A program made the translations under genes and the position numbers. 64,000 bases of DNA from Colwellia sp. RSH04. Lineage in GTDB: Bacteria; Pseudomonadota; Gammaproteobacteria; Enterobacterales; Alteromonadaceae. The DNA is taken from contig NZ_QXIO01000001.1 in NCBI RefSeq assembly GCF_003545765.1, positions 620,001-684,000 on the forward strand, read 5' to 3'. Below the pieces are notes generated by a model, which saw only the letters and a list, made by a program, of their open reading frames with translations, was not told the DNA's origin and ran no database searches. The stretch's first letter is position 1, and every line of letters starts with the position of its first letter. Positions 19,394 to 29,827 of the stretch are shown here, in pieces.

Positions 19394-21679
19394 CTACTCA
19401 AACAACGAAGCGTCGATAACAAAGCCATTGTTAGTTGCACTTAAATCTAGCACACCTAAACACTGTTGTTCGCTATCTACTAGCGCCATGCGGTCACCTT
19501 CAACCCAATAATCAGCACTGTATGAGTCACCATTAAACAAAGTACCGTAATCACTACCTAAGCTCATTTGACCTGTTTCATCACTGACCCAATGTAAAGT
19601 CACTGCTGTATCGGTAGTATTAGTAACACTAAAGTTAGCCGCATTGGCGTCACTTCTTTCATAAGGTACCAGTAAATCACAGCTGCCAATTTCTGGTGCT
19701 GGTAATTCTACGACATCAGCGACGAGTTCCTCAGATACTGTAAATTCATTATCTTCAGAATTTAGCACGGCGACACCTAAACAAGTATTGTTTTTATCAG
19801 TGATCATCATGCGATCGCCCTGTTTCCAGTAGTCTGCACTATAGCTTTCACCAGAAACTAACGTGTCATAGTTATATGAGAAGGAAGCTTCACCATCTGA
19901 GTTAATCCAGTACAAATTAACTGGTACATCAGTTGGGTTTGTAACACTAAAACCGGTCGCTGGTATATTAGTGCCATCGTAATAGGCGGTTGCTAATTCA
20001 CAGCCCCCTATTTCTCCCGCCTCAGGTAAAGGCACTGAAACAGGTAACACTGGTATCGTAATTTCACTCAATGCTTCTTGCTCAGGAACATTGACTACAC
20101 ACTCAGCACCTGAACAGGCAGTAATATACATATCGACAATATCTGTGCCGCTATAATCACTATCAGCTAGAGCATAATAGGTACCCGCGCCAACATTGGT
20201 GAAAGTACAGCTTTCTTCATTACCCCACTTGGCATCAACCGTCGTATTACATTGTGGTTGCTCAGAAAAACTTGTATGTGGAACAATATCTTTACTGGCC
20301 ATTAAATGAATATTTCCCGAGCCACCGGTTGTTGTTATGGTAATATCAGTGTCATTGGCACCAACCTCAACTGAATACAACCAACCGCCTCGGCCTTCAA
20401 CTTTTTGATACTCACCTAAGACAAGTGGTTTGGCACTACCTTCATATTGAGCACGAACATCATTGGTATAATAATCAACAAATTCCGTTTCGTAATTAGC
20501 TGCAATAGTATCTAACAGTGTTTTGTATTCATCCCATTCACCTGCACGCATATGACTTAACATAGTCGTAACGTCACTAGGGTGTTTTTCTATTAGAAAA
20601 GCTACCGCTAAATACCCCCACTCATAAGGGCCATCTGCATCACCACTATTATGAATATCGAATACTTCTTGTAAGGTATAATTTTTTCCATTTCTGGAAT
20701 TTTCAAAAAGTTGGTACGGCTGCTGATAATAAGTACTTAAATATTCAGCTAAACCCTCAGACCACCATGACATATCTTCTCGGTAGCCGCCTTCTTTGTT
20801 ATATCGACCATCAAGGGCATGGACATATTCATGAGCAAGAGAGCGAATAACATCACGTCCACCAGACCATTCTAATGCATTAAAAGTGTTTACCTCAGAA
20901 TTATGAGCGAAACCTGTCGGCTCTGTTTCATAATAAATGCCTGACTCATTACTACTATTAAATAAGTACCCCATCCAAGCTTTGTGGCTGGTTAAGTTGG
21001 CAAAAATATTAATCCCTGTGTATTCATTTAAATCACCGGCAACGGGTGTTTGAAATTCAGGAGTGACACCTGCATTGAGTACTTCATCAAAACGTACTTT
21101 TGTTTGTGCAAGAATGTCACAAGCTTCAGATAATTCTTGTGCATTCAACTCTTGCGCGCGTAAGTTAACTGGCACGTCACAAGCCTTTCCTGAAGGAAAC
21201 AAAGCCGTTGATGCCCATAGCGTACCATCAGTAACACCAACCCCATCACCTTGATCAAAAGCATCGACTAAAATGTAATAGCGACCTGCTTCAGGCGCAT
21301 CAAGAATACAGGTTTCATTTAATTCTGTACCACCAAATGAAACACAATCAAAAACACCCTCTTCACCTTTAGTGGGCTCTTCTGCAAAACGCACATAAAG
21401 ATCTGGGTCGCCCAATGTTTCACCCGCTAAGCCTTTTGCAAAGCTTACCGTTAACGTTGCGCTATCTTCAGGCACATCCACATAATACATAGCAGCTTCG
21501 GTAAGATTAATATGTTGAACCGCTTGTTCAAGCGAAATTTCTGTGGCTGTTTCGGCTGGTGGTTGCACGACAACAGGTGGTTTCTCAATTTCTGGGACAG
21601 CATCATCAGAACCACCACATGATATTAAGAACAGTGAGCTTGCCATCGCAAGTGTTAGTTTATTTAATTTATGCTTCAT
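19394..21679 (-). CDS. Collagenase-like M9 metallopeptidase lipoprotein
   Basis: From the ATG at 21679 (GAGAG upstream) the protein is 761 residues; an upstream in-frame ATG would put 14 polar residues before the signal. MKHKLNKLTLAMASSLFLISC is a lipoprotein signal with lipobox LISC. A PPC-like beta domain (VDVPEDSATLTVSFAKGL) comes first. The catalytic part contains HEYVH (about 283-287) and a downstream Glu in WWSEGLAEYLS, the zinc site of M9/gluzincin collagenases. A second PPC-like domain follows. The C-terminus holds two tandem copies of a roughly 95-residue domain (each with a SYSADYW-x2-GDRM motif). It probably degrades structural proteins outside the cell. Confidence 0.83.
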   Translation of the reverse strand: MKHKLNKLTLAMASSLFLISCGGSDDAVPEIEKPPVVVQPPAETATEISLEQAVQHINLTEAAMYYVDVPEDSATLTVSFAKGLAGETLGDPDLYVRFAEEPTKGEEGVFDCVSFGGTELNETCILDAPEAGRYYILVDAFDQGDGVGVTDGTLWASTALFPSGKACDVPVNLRAQELNAQELSEACDILAQTKVRFDEVLNAGVTPEFQTPVAGDLNEYTGINIFANLTSHKAWMGYLFNSSNESGIYYETEPTGFAHNSEVNTFNALEWSGGRDVIRSLAHEYVHALDGRYNKEGGYREDMSWWSEGLAEYLSTYYQQPYQLFENSRNGKNYTLQEVFDIHNSGDADGPYEWGYLAVAFLIEKHPSDVTTMLSHMRAGEWDEYKTLLDTIAANYETEFVDYYTNDVRAQYEGSAKPLVLGEYQKVEGRGGWLYSVEVGANDTDITITTTGGSGNIHLMASKDIVPHTSFSEQPQCNTTVDAKWGNEESCTFTNVGAGTYYALADSDYSGTDIVDMYITACSGAECVVNVPEQEALSEITIPVLPVSVPLPEAGEIGGCELATAYYDGTNIPATGFSVTNPTDVPVNLYWINSDGEASFSYNYDTLVSGESYSADYWKQGDRMMITDKNNTCLGVAVLNSEDNEFTVSEELVADVVELPAPEIGSCDLLVPYERSDANAANFSVTNTTDTAVTLHWVSDETGQMSLGSDYGTLFNGDSYSADYWVEGDRMALVDSEQQCLGVLDLSATNNGFVIDASLFE

Positions 21680-21850
21680 TATCATTCTCTCTACTACGTT
21701 GTTTTTTTGCATACAATACACAATATAACAAGTAATTTACTATAAGAGCAATAAGTAAACAAAAAATAACACTAGCCAAAAGTCTAATGGTTAAACTTTG
21801 TCGACAGTTCTACAGTATGTAGATTATATTTCAACGTTGACGGCAGACTT

Positions 21851-23746
21851 ATGACTACAAAGAAAGGCACCACAAAATCAAACATAGCACACTGGAAAGA
21901 GCAATCTCAGCTTGTTGCATGGTATAAAGAGCCACAAAACATATTGTCGACAAATAATATAGGTTGGCATGATTGGTTTGCCGACGGCGAGCTAAATACA
22001 AGTTATCTTGCCCTTGATTATCATATTGAACAAGGTCGAGGTGAAGAAATAGCCCTTATATATGACTCACCTGTTACAGAGCAAAAAATAAAATACACCT
22101 ATGCACAATTAAAAACAGAAGTGGCAAAGTTTGCCGGTGTATTGCAATCACAAAATGTTAGCAAGGGAGATCGTGTACTAATTTATATGCCGATGATCCC
22201 AGAGGCTGCCATTGCTATGTTAGCTTGTGCCCGTTTAGGCGCGGTACACTCTGTTGTTTTTGGTGGTTTTGCTGCAAATGAGCTTGCTGTACGTATTGAC
22301 GATGCCAAACCAACGGTAGTTGTTAGTGCAAGTTGTGGTATAGAAATTAACAAAGTCATTCCCTACAAACCCCTGCTTGATCAAGCCATAAAAGTGGCTG
22401 AGCATAAACCAAGTAGTTGTGTTATTTATCAACGCCCTCAAGTATCGGCTGAATTAACTGTTAATCGAGATTATGATTGGCAAGCACTCATCAATGCGGC
22501 CAGCGAAGTAGCGCCAGTGCCGGTAAAAGCAACCGATCCGCTTTATATTTTATATACCTCTGGAACAACAGGTAAACCTAAGGGCGTAGTGCGTGATAAT
22601 GGTGGTCATGCAGTCGCCATGCTGTATAGCATGAAAAACATTTATGGTATGAGAACGGGCGATACCTTTTGGGCAGCATCTGATGTCGGCTGGGTAGTGG
22701 GTCACTCTTATATCGTTTATGGCCCTCTCATGGCAGGTTGCAGCACCATTTTATATGAAGGAAAACCAATTAAAACACCTGATGCAGGAGCATTTTGGCG
22801 TGTGTGTGCTGAGTATAAAGTAAATGCTTTATTTAGTGCTCCAACTGCATTTAGAGCCATAGCCAAAGAAGATCCTGACGGAAGTTTAATTCAAAATTAC
22901 GACTTGTCCTCACTAAAACGATTATATTTAGCAGGTGAACGCTTAGACCCAGCAACTTATTATTGGCTGCAAGAAAAAACTAACTTACCGGTTATTGATC
23001 ATTGGTGGCAAACCGAAACAGGTTGGGCAATAGCAACCACACCATTACAAGCGCAAGGTGATGATTTTACACCATTGAAAACCAAAGCGGGCTCGGCAGG
23101 TTTCCCTGTTGCTGGGTTTGATGTACAAATACTTGATGCACACGGTAAACAAGTTGCTTCAGGCCAACAAGGTACGGTAGCAATTAAATTACCGATGCCG
23201 CCGGGCTGTTTAGCCACTATTTACAATGATGTTGATCGTTTCCATTCGGGCTACTTAAATACCTACCCTGGCTATTACATTACTGGCGACGGTGGATTTA
23301 TCGATGAAGAAGGTTATTTGTTCATTATGGGTAGAACCGATGATGTCATTAATGTTGCAGGGCATCGCTTATCTACGGGTGAAATGGAAGAAGTATTATC
23401 TGAACATAGTGCCGTTGCCGAATGTGCCGTTGTTGGCATTCAATGCGAATTAAAAGGGCAAGTACCACTTGGGCTGGTAGTGATAAAAAATGGTATTAAA
23501 GCCTCTGATGAAGAGCTTTCAGGCGAATTAAAACAAAAGATTCGTGATGATATTGGCGCAATCGCCTCATTGAAAGACTTATTAATTATTGAACGTCTAC
23601 CAAAAACACGTTCGGGTAAGATTCTAAGAAAGACCTTACGTCAGATGATTGATGGTCAGCAAGTTGAAATCCCTTCAACCATAGATGATCCAGAAGTCAT
23701 TAAAGAGCTGTCAGCTAAGTTTAAGCAAAACAAAGTGATGGCATAA
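21851..23746 (+). CDS. prpE: Propionate--CoA ligase (AMP-forming)
   Basis: A 631-residue acyl-CoA synthetase close to E. coli PrpE (628). The AMP-binding motif is YTSGTTGKPKGVVRDNGGH; the RDNGGH continuation is characteristic of PrpE rather than Acs. Further motifs are GWVVGHSYIVYGPL, WWQTETGWAIATT and YITGDGGFIDEEGY. Near the C-terminus KTRSGKILRK carries the lysine that activates the acyl group and can be acetylated. It converts propionate to propionyl-CoA. It is not next to other 2-methylcitrate-cycle genes in this window. Confidence 0.9.
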   Translation: MTTKKGTTKSNIAHWKEQSQLVAWYKEPQNILSTNNIGWHDWFADGELNTSYLALDYHIEQGRGEEIALIYDSPVTEQKIKYTYAQLKTEVAKFAGVLQSQNVSKGDRVLIYMPMIPEAAIAMLACARLGAVHSVVFGGFAANELAVRIDDAKPTVVVSASCGIEINKVIPYKPLLDQAIKVAEHKPSSCVIYQRPQVSAELTVNRDYDWQALINAASEVAPVPVKATDPLYILYTSGTTGKPKGVVRDNGGHAVAMLYSMKNIYGMRTGDTFWAASDVGWVVGHSYIVYGPLMAGCSTILYEGKPIKTPDAGAFWRVCAEYKVNALFSAPTAFRAIAKEDPDGSLIQNYDLSSLKRLYLAGERLDPATYYWLQEKTNLPVIDHWWQTETGWAIATTPLQAQGDDFTPLKTKAGSAGFPVAGFDVQILDAHGKQVASGQQGTVAIKLPMPPGCLATIYNDVDRFHSGYLNTYPGYYITGDGGFIDEEGYLFIMGRTDDVINVAGHRLSTGEMEEVLSEHSAVAECAVVGIQCELKGQVPLGLVVIKNGIKASDEELSGELKQKIRDDIGAIASLKDLLIIERLPKTRSGKILRKTLRQMIDGQQVEIPSTIDDPEVIKELSAKFKQNKVMA

Positions 23747-23761
23747 AATCAGTTAAACAAC

Positions 23762-24721
23762 TTAATCTTTTTTGAATGATAATTTTTTACGGGTTACTGC
23801 TCCTTTCTTATGGTCACTAGCCCCTTTTTTTCGCTGATTTTTATTATGAAACTCGTACTTATTCGTAGATGCAGCAGCTTGTGACGTCTCATTCACTTTG
23901 GCTGTTTGTTCACGGTACGGTGTTGAAGCTTCTTGTGCTTTATCTATGTGTTCTTTCGCTTTGGGTTTTGTCTGCTTTTGCACGCCATCACTCGCTGTTT
24001 TTGAAGAATGCGCGACAGCTTGATTAATCTCAGTCATTTCTTTTTCAGTTAAATCACGCCATTGACCCGGCCTTAATTTACCTAGTTCTACGTTCATAAT
24101 ACGAGAACGTTTAAGCTTAGTCACATCGTAGCCTAAATATTCACACATACGTCGAATTTGTCGGTTTAACCCTTGCGTTAAGATAATAGTAAAAACAAAA
24201 CGACTTTTGACTCGAACAATACAAGGTTTAGTGATTGTGCCAAGAATAGGTACACCGCGCGACATACGCTCAATAAATCGCTCACTTATCGGTTTATCTA
24301 CAGTAACAATATATTCTTTATCGTGCGCATTTTCAGCACGTAATATCTTGTTAACTATATCGCCATCGCTAGTTAAAAAGATCAATCCCTCTGACGGTTT
24401 ATCTAATCGACCTATTGGGAAGATTCTTTCTTTATGCCCTATTGCATCAATAATATTGCCTTTAACATGCAACTCAGTAGTACAGGTAATTCCAATAGGC
24501 TTATTGTACGCAATATAAATACGATCAGATTTGTCTTTTTTACTGGCAAAAATTGCCTTACCATCAACTTTCACCACATCGTCAGGCAGCACTTTAGTGC
24601 CTAGTTCGGGATGTTTATCGTTTATCGTGACTCTATTTTCTTCAATTAATTTATCGGCACCACGACGTGAGCAAAAACCTGATTCACTGATATATTTATT
24701 TAGTCGTTTGGCTTCGGTCAT
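23762..24721 (-). CDS. rluF: 23S rRNA pseudouridine synthase F
   Basis: A 319-residue RsuA/RluF-family enzyme. An S4 domain (RLNKYISESGFCSRRGADKLIEENRVTIND) is followed by the catalytic domain with GRLDKPSEGLIFLTSDGDIVNKILRAENAHDKEY. The Asp in GRLDK is the catalytic nucleophile, and the NKILRA-x-N-x-H-x-KEY string is RluF-specific. It is expected to modify U2604 of 23S rRNA. The last 75 residues are basic and low-complexity (KAKEHIDKAQEA to RKKLSFKKD), longer than in E. coli. Start and stop face prpE convergently with 15 bases between. Confidence 0.9.
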   Translation of the reverse strand: MTEAKRLNKYISESGFCSRRGADKLIEENRVTINDKHPELGTKVLPDDVVKVDGKAIFASKKDKSDRIYIAYNKPIGITCTTELHVKGNIIDAIGHKERIFPIGRLDKPSEGLIFLTSDGDIVNKILRAENAHDKEYIVTVDKPISERFIERMSRGVPILGTITKPCIVRVKSRFVFTIILTQGLNRQIRRMCEYLGYDVTKLKRSRIMNVELGKLRPGQWRDLTEKEMTEINQAVAHSSKTASDGVQKQTKPKAKEHIDKAQEASTPYREQTAKVNETSQAAASTNKYEFHNKNQRKKGASDHKKGAVTRKKLSFKKD

Positions 24722-24822
24722 GATAATTGCTTTCTTTTAATAGAGGGTTGTAAGGTACTTTTTAATAGTTTGCTATTATACTCAATAATAACCACTAATA
24801 TAGCGAACTTAACTAATTCATC

Positions 24823-25536
24823 ATGTTAATTTTTGCCCACCGCGGTGCTAGCGGTATAGAGCCTGAAAACACATTACGCGCCATTCAAAGCGCCCTTGAT
24901 GCTAATGTTGACGGTATTGAAATTGACGTTCACCAAGTTGAAGATAAACTCGTGGTGATTCACGATAGATGGTTACAACGAACGACCTCAGGTAAAGGGC
25001 AATTAAAAAATTACACCTTTAAACAACTACGTGCCCTTGACGCAGGACAGGGTGAGGTAATCCCCACGCTAGATGAAGTGCTTGAACTTACAGCGAAGAA
25101 ATGTTTAGTCAATATCGAGCTAAAGGGAATAAATGATATTAACTTACTTTTTAAGTATTTGGATAATGCGATAGCGAATGACCATTTTACGTTAGCGCAT
25201 ATTCTTCTATCCTCTTTTAATCATCGGTTACTGGCGTTAATCCACCGCACTAGACCCGAATTCGCGATTGGCGCGTTAACCTCATGTTACCCGCTTGAAT
25301 ACGCTAAATTTGCTGAAGAGTTATCTGCCTACTCTGTCCATTTAGATGTTGATTTTATCAGCGAACACTTTGTTGAAGATGCCCACAAACGCGGCTTAAA
25401 AGTCTTTGTTTATACCGTAGATGAAGCTGAAGACATCAGCGCAATGAAAGCAATGGGTGTCGATGGTATTTTCTCTAATTATCCAACACGTAGTAAAAGC
25501 CACCTAGCTCACCTGAGAAACAGCACGACAACATAG
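24823..25536 (+). CDS. Glycerophosphodiester phosphodiesterase
   Basis: A 237-residue GDPD barrel without signal peptide, so cytoplasmic and UgpQ-like rather than the periplasmic GlpQ. Visible motifs: FAHRGASGIEPENTLRAI (catalytic His in HRG and the metal-binding Glu in PENT), DGIEIDVHQVEDKLVVIHD (metal ligands and second catalytic His), and later VFVYTVDEAEDISAMKAMGVDGIFSNYP. It hydrolyses deacylated phospholipids to glycerol-3-phosphate and an alcohol. It is a single gene, convergent with hutI at a 26-base gap. Confidence 0.9.
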   Translation: MLIFAHRGASGIEPENTLRAIQSALDANVDGIEIDVHQVEDKLVVIHDRWLQRTTSGKGQLKNYTFKQLRALDAGQGEVIPTLDEVLELTAKKCLVNIELKGINDINLLFKYLDNAIANDHFTLAHILLSSFNHRLLALIHRTRPEFAIGALTSCYPLEYAKFAEELSAYSVHLDVDFISEHFVEDAHKRGLKVFVYTVDEAEDISAMKAMGVDGIFSNYPTRSKSHLAHLRNSTTT

Positions 25537-25562
25537 TGCTGTAAATTCATTAGGTTAGCTTT

Positions 25563-26798
25563 TTAAATAACCTTTTTACCGTTTTGATATAAGGCACTTA
25601 ACGGGTTAACGCCAAACTGGTAACACAACTCTGCTGGCTGACTAATATCCCACATAGCAATATCTGCATCATAACCCACCGCTAATTGCCCTTTAGTATC
25701 TCTTAACCCTAATGCTTTTGCGCCATGACAAGTCACACCGGCTAAAGCTTCTGCTGGCGTTAATCTAAATAAAGTGCATGCCATATTGAGCATTAATTGT
25801 AATGAACAAATAGGTGATGAGCCTGGGTTGGCATCGGTAGCAATCGCCATAGGTACACCTTGTGCTCTTAGTGCTTTAATTGGGGGTAACTGGGTTTCTC
25901 TTAAAAAATAAAAAGCGCCAGGTAAAAGAACTGCGGTCATATCTGCCGCTTTCATCGCCTTGACTCCCTCTTCAGATAAAAACTCGACATGATCTGATGA
26001 CAATGCATTGTATTGAGCAGCGAGTTTTGTTCCACCTAAGTCAGACAACTGCTCTGCATGCACTTTAATCGCCAAGTTATGTTTTTTAGCGCTAGCAAAA
26101 ACACGTTCGGTTTGCTTAATATTAAAACCAATATTTTCGCAAAATACATCAACCGTATCGGCTAAGTTTTGCTGGGCAACTTGTGGCAGCATTTGCTCAC
26201 AGACTAAATCGATATAACCTTCGGGATTATCTTTATATTCAACAGGTAGGGCATGAGCACCTAAAAAGGTACGCTTAACAGTCACAGGAAGCGCTTGAGC
26301 TAATTTACCTGCTACTTTTAACATTTTAATCTCGGTATCTACATCTAAGCCATAACCCGATTTCACCTCAACCGTGGTGACACCTTGTTGATGCAGTGCC
26401 TTTAACCGTGGTAACGCACTTTGAAATAGCTCTTCTTCACTAGCTGCACGTGTAGCTTTTACGGTTGATACAATACCGCCACCTGCTTCAGCTATTTCTT
26501 GATAACTTTTACCTTGTAAGCGCATTTCAAATTCATTTGCGCGATTACCACCAAAAACTAAATGAGTATGACAATCAATTAAGCCAGGCGTTAACCATTT
26601 TCCTTGCCCGTCTATAACATTAACAGCGGCATCATCAAAACTAGGTAATTCACTTTGCTTACCTAACCAGACGATTTTGTTATCACTTATTGCTAATGCA
26701 CCCGCTTTAATTTCACCATAACCATTGCCACCCTCGGTCATGGTTGCTATGTTTACGTTTATCCAAAGGGTCTGCCAATGCTGGGGTTGAGTTGTCAT
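25563..26798 (-). CDS. hutI: Imidazolonepropionase
   Basis: HutI (411 residues, normal length) opens imidazolone-5-propionate to N-formimino-L-glutamate, the third step of histidine breakdown. The amidohydrolase metal site is visible as [19 protein letters not shown] (H-x-H), with later histidines in FLGAHALP and KVHAEQLSD and the Asp in [12 protein letters not shown]. The gene is divergent from hutC across 141 bases holding a palindromic operator. It is probably repressed by HutC and induced by urocanate. Confidence 0.95.
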   Translation of the reverse strand: MTTQPQHWQTLWINVNIATMTEGGNGYGEIKAGALAISDNKIVWLGKQSELPSFDDAAVNVIDGQGKWLTPGLIDCHTHLVFGGNRANEFEMRLQGKSYQEIAEAGGGIVSTVKATRAASEEELFQSALPRLKALHQQGVTTVEVKSGYGLDVDTEIKMLKVAGKLAQALPVTVKRTFLGAHALPVEYKDNPEGYIDLVCEQMLPQVAQQNLADTVDVFCENIGFNIKQTERVFASAKKHNLAIKVHAEQLSDLGGTKLAAQYNALSSDHVEFLSEEGVKAMKAADMTAVLLPGAFYFLRETQLPPIKALRAQGVPMAIATDANPGSSPICSLQLMLNMACTLFRLTPAEALAGVTCHGAKALGLRDTKGQLAVGYDADIAMWDISQPAELCYQFGVNPLSALYQNGKKVI

Positions 26799-26863
26799 AA
26801 GATGTCTTAAAATGATAATATTATTACCATTAACTCTACCTTAGCAAAAGTAAACAATCAAGC

Positions 26864-26875
26864 TTGTATATACAA
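26864..26875. promoter_or_regulatory. Palindromic HutC-type operator
   Basis: TTGTATATACAA is a perfect 12-bp palindrome within GCTTGTATATACAACC, 66 bases before hutI and 65 bases before hutC. GntR/HutC repressors are known to bind operators of this TTGTATATACAA kind. Its central position suggests HutC controls hutI and itself from one site. Confidence 0.75.
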
Positions 26876-26939
26876 CCATTGCACTCTGGTTAAATATATG
26901 AGACTGTATCGACAAGTTCATGATCACTAAGCTTCATTT

Positions 26940-27680
26940 ATGACTGCTAACACATCAAATAAAAGTATCAAGCCCGCTAAATATACCATTATCAAGCAGT
27001 ATATATGCGAAAATATTGAATCAGGCAATTGGCCTCAACACTCTAAAGTTCCTTCAGAAAATGAGCTAACCTTACAGTTTGATGTTAGCCGAATGACGGC
27101 GAGACGTGCGTTACAAGAATTGACTGAACAAGGTATATTAGTTCGTTCACAAGGCGCTGGGACATTCGTTGCTACGTTTAAATCTCAATCATCCTTACTT
27201 GAAATCCGCAACATTAGCGATGAAATTAATGAACGCGGCCATCAACATAGAGCTCAGCAATTAATGCTAAAAGCCGTTTCTGTTTCTGAAGAGGTGGCTA
27301 TCTTATTGAACTTAAAAAACAAAGAACATGTCTACTATTCACAAGTGTTACATTTTGAGAATGATCAGCCAATTCAATTAGAACAACGTTACGTTAATGC
27401 CGCACTCGTACCCGATTATTTATTGCAAACATTTACTAAAACAACACCACACGAATATCTATCATCTGTTGCGCCGTTAACAGAGGCAACTCATGAAGTG
27501 GAAGCCGTGCTCGCGACAGAAGATATTTGTCAGCTTCTTGATATTGACACCTCAGCACCTTGCTTACAGGTAAAACGCCGTACGTGGTCGAAACAAGGCA
27601 TTGTCAGTTTAGCCATTTTGACCTCGCCAGGCAGTAAATACCGATTAGGTAGCCATTTAGTTTTTCAAGCTAATCCTTAG
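26940..27680 (+). CDS. hutC: Histidine utilisation repressor (GntR family)
   Basis: A 246-residue regulator. The N-terminal winged helix-turn-helix has WPQHSKVPSENELTLQFDVSRMTARRALQELTEQG, with GILVRSQGAGTFVA as the wing. From about residue 90 a UTRA ligand-binding domain follows (EINERGHQHRAQQL to QVKRRTWSKQG), which in HutC senses urocanate. The spacing of LRVSRMTARRAL-type residues is typical of HutC. It is divergent from hutI and upstream of, but convergent with, hutU. It probably represses all three hut transcripts. Confidence 0.93.
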   Translation: MTANTSNKSIKPAKYTIIKQYICENIESGNWPQHSKVPSENELTLQFDVSRMTARRALQELTEQGILVRSQGAGTFVATFKSQSSLLEIRNISDEINERGHQHRAQQLMLKAVSVSEEVAILLNLKNKEHVYYSQVLHFENDQPIQLEQRYVNAALVPDYLLQTFTKTTPHEYLSSVAPLTEATHEVEAVLATEDICQLLDIDTSAPCLQVKRRTWSKQGIVSLAILTSPGSKYRLGSHLVFQANP

Positions 27681-27720
27681 CCTCCTTTTTCTGCTCATTA
27701 AACAAGCGATTCATCAATAA

Positions 27721-27773
27721 AAAAGCACGTTACCAAGTTACATCAACATGAGTTAAGTTGGCAAAGTGCTTTT
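27721..27773. terminator. Bidirectional terminator between hutC and hutU
   Basis: AAAAGCAC (27721-27728) pairs with GTGCTTTT (27766-27773), with a further CCAA/TTGG pairing inside the 37-base loop and A- and T-rich flanks on each side. It separates the convergent hutC and hutU genes. Confidence 0.6.
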
Positions 27774-27791
27774 CTTTAATTATGATAGTAA

Positions 27792-29813
27792 CTAAAACGA
27801 TAATTTATTTAAAATATCATCTTCCACTAGGTTTGCTAACGTTACTTTTAGTTTAGGTGTACGTGCCATTTCGCGTTTAATGGCAAAATTAGCTTCTTCG
27901 TTACGTGCCCAACTACGACGAGCAATACCGTTATTTACATCAAACAGTAGCATTGATTTTAATCGACGTTCAGCAGCTTCACTCCCATCAAGTAACATGC
28001 CAAAACCACCATTTGTCACTTCACCCCAACCTACGCCACCACCATTATGGATAGATACCCAAGTAGCACCACGAAAGCTATCACCAATAACGTTATGAAT
28101 TGCCATATCCGCCGTGAATCGACTACCATCATAAATGTTTGAGGTTTCACGAAACGGTGAATCGGTGCCTGAGACATCATGATGATCACGACCTAAAACC
28201 ACAGGACCAATTTCGCCTGCTTCAATCGCATCGTTAAAGGCTTTAGCGATTTCCATGCGACCTTGCGCGTCAGCATACAAAATACGTGCTTGTGAACCAA
28301 CCACTAATTTATTTTGTTTAGCATCTTCAATCCACGTAATGTTGTCTTGCATTTGCTGCTGAATTTCTTCAGGTGAATTCGCCATAATTTTTTTCATTAC
28401 GCGAGCAGCAATCGCATCAGTTTTATCTAAATCTTCAGCATTGCCCGATGCACAAACCCAACGAAACGGACCAAAGCCATAGTCAAAACACATTGGGCCT
28501 AAAATATCTTGTACGTATGATGGGTATCTAAAATCAATACCATTTTCTGCCATTACATCACCGCCAGCGCGAGAGGCTTCAAGCAAAAAAGCATTACCAT
28601 AATCAAAGAAGTATGTGCCACGTGCGGTATGTTTATTCACCGCATCAGCATGTCGTTTCAATGTTGATTGTACTTTTTCTTTAAAGACTTCAGGCTCTTC
28701 ACGAATTAATCGATTTGATTCTTCATAGCTAATGTCAACGGGGTAATAGCCGCCTGACCAAGGATTATGAAGAGACGTTTGATCTGAGCCTAAGTGAACA
28801 TAAATATCTTTTTCATAGAAGGTTTCCCAAACATCAACAATGTTGCCGATATAAGCAATAGATACCACTTCATCATCAGCTTGTGCGGTTTTTACACGGG
28901 TAATCAGCTCATCCATGTTGTCAATTAACTCATCTACCCAACCTTGCTGATGACGTTTAGTTGCCGCATTGGCATTAACTTCAGCACACACGGTAATACA
29001 ATTAGCAATGTTACCAGCTTTAGGTTGTGCGCCACTCATGCCACCTAACCCTGCGGTAAGAAAGATTTTACCCTGTGGATTTTCACCAGCCTTTAATACT
29101 TTGCGAAACGCGTTCATTACAGTAATGGTTGTGCCATGTACAATTCCTTGCGGGCCAATATACATAAATGAACCCGCAGTCATTTGACCGTACTGAGTAA
29201 CACCTAAGGCGTTAAATTTCTCCCAATCATCAGGTTGTGAATAATTAGGGATCATCATACCGTTAGTGACAACAACGCGCGGTGCATCTTCACTTGATGG
29301 GAATAAGCCCATTGGGTGACCTGAATAAAGGTGTAACGTTTGATCACTTTCCATTTCACTCAAGTACTTCATGGCAAGTAAATACTGTGCCCAATTTTGG
29401 AACACTGCACCATTGCCGCCATAAGTAATTAATTCTTCAGGGTGCTGTGCAACCGCGGGATCTAAGTTGTTATCAACCATTAGCATAATGGCAGCAGCTT
29501 GCTGGCACTTTGCTGGATAATCACTAACACTGCGCGCTTTTAAGTCATAGTTTGGCTTAAAGCGGTACATATAAATGCGACCAAAGTCTTTTAGTTCTTG
29601 GGCAAACTCAACGGCTAATTCTTGATGCCATTCCGTTGGAAAATAACGTAAGGCGTTTCTAACCGCTAATTGCTTTTCATCAACGCTTAAAATATCTTTA
29701 CGTTTAGGCGCTCGGTTCGCATTTTCAGGGTACGGTTTCGCTGCAGGTAACTGACTTGGGATACCTTGTTTAATTGTTTCTTCAAAGCTTAAGGCTGTTT
29801 CTTGAAAACTCAT
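27792..29813 (-). CDS. hutU: Urocanate hydratase, long form
   Basis: A 673-residue HutU, about 115 longer than the 557-residue Pseudomonas enzyme; longer forms are known in this order of bacteria. Core motifs include GGNGAVFQNWAQYLL, GQMTAGSFMYIGPQGIVHGT, FLTAGLGGMSGAQPKAG, DQTSLHNPWSGGYYPV and RWVCASGNAEDLDKTD, which build the NAD+ cofactor pocket. It hydrates urocanate to imidazolone-propionate in the cytoplasm. It follows hutH after 14 bases, so both share one transcript. Confidence 0.94.
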   Translation of the reverse strand: MSFQETALSFEETIKQGIPSQLPAAKPYPENANRAPKRKDILSVDEKQLAVRNALRYFPTEWHQELAVEFAQELKDFGRIYMYRFKPNYDLKARSVSDYPAKCQQAAAIMLMVDNNLDPAVAQHPEELITYGGNGAVFQNWAQYLLAMKYLSEMESDQTLHLYSGHPMGLFPSSEDAPRVVVTNGMMIPNYSQPDDWEKFNALGVTQYGQMTAGSFMYIGPQGIVHGTTITVMNAFRKVLKAGENPQGKIFLTAGLGGMSGAQPKAGNIANCITVCAEVNANAATKRHQQGWVDELIDNMDELITRVKTAQADDEVVSIAYIGNIVDVWETFYEKDIYVHLGSDQTSLHNPWSGGYYPVDISYEESNRLIREEPEVFKEKVQSTLKRHADAVNKHTARGTYFFDYGNAFLLEASRAGGDVMAENGIDFRYPSYVQDILGPMCFDYGFGPFRWVCASGNAEDLDKTDAIAARVMKKIMANSPEEIQQQMQDNITWIEDAKQNKLVVGSQARILYADAQGRMEIAKAFNDAIEAGEIGPVVLGRDHHDVSGTDSPFRETSNIYDGSRFTADMAIHNVIGDSFRGATWVSIHNGGGVGWGEVTNGGFGMLLDGSEAAERRLKSMLLFDVNNGIARRSWARNEEANFAIKREMARTPKLKVTLANLVEDDILNKLSF

Positions 29814-29827
29814 GGTGACTCCCTTGT

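Noticed and set aside
26390-26798. Possible frameshift at the hutI start
   Set aside because: The N-terminus aligns with the normal imidazolonepropionase start and the metal-binding motif is in place.
27792-29813. Fusion of HutU with another domain to explain its length
   Set aside because: The extra residues are spread through the protein without a separate domain; long-form urocanate hydratases are known.
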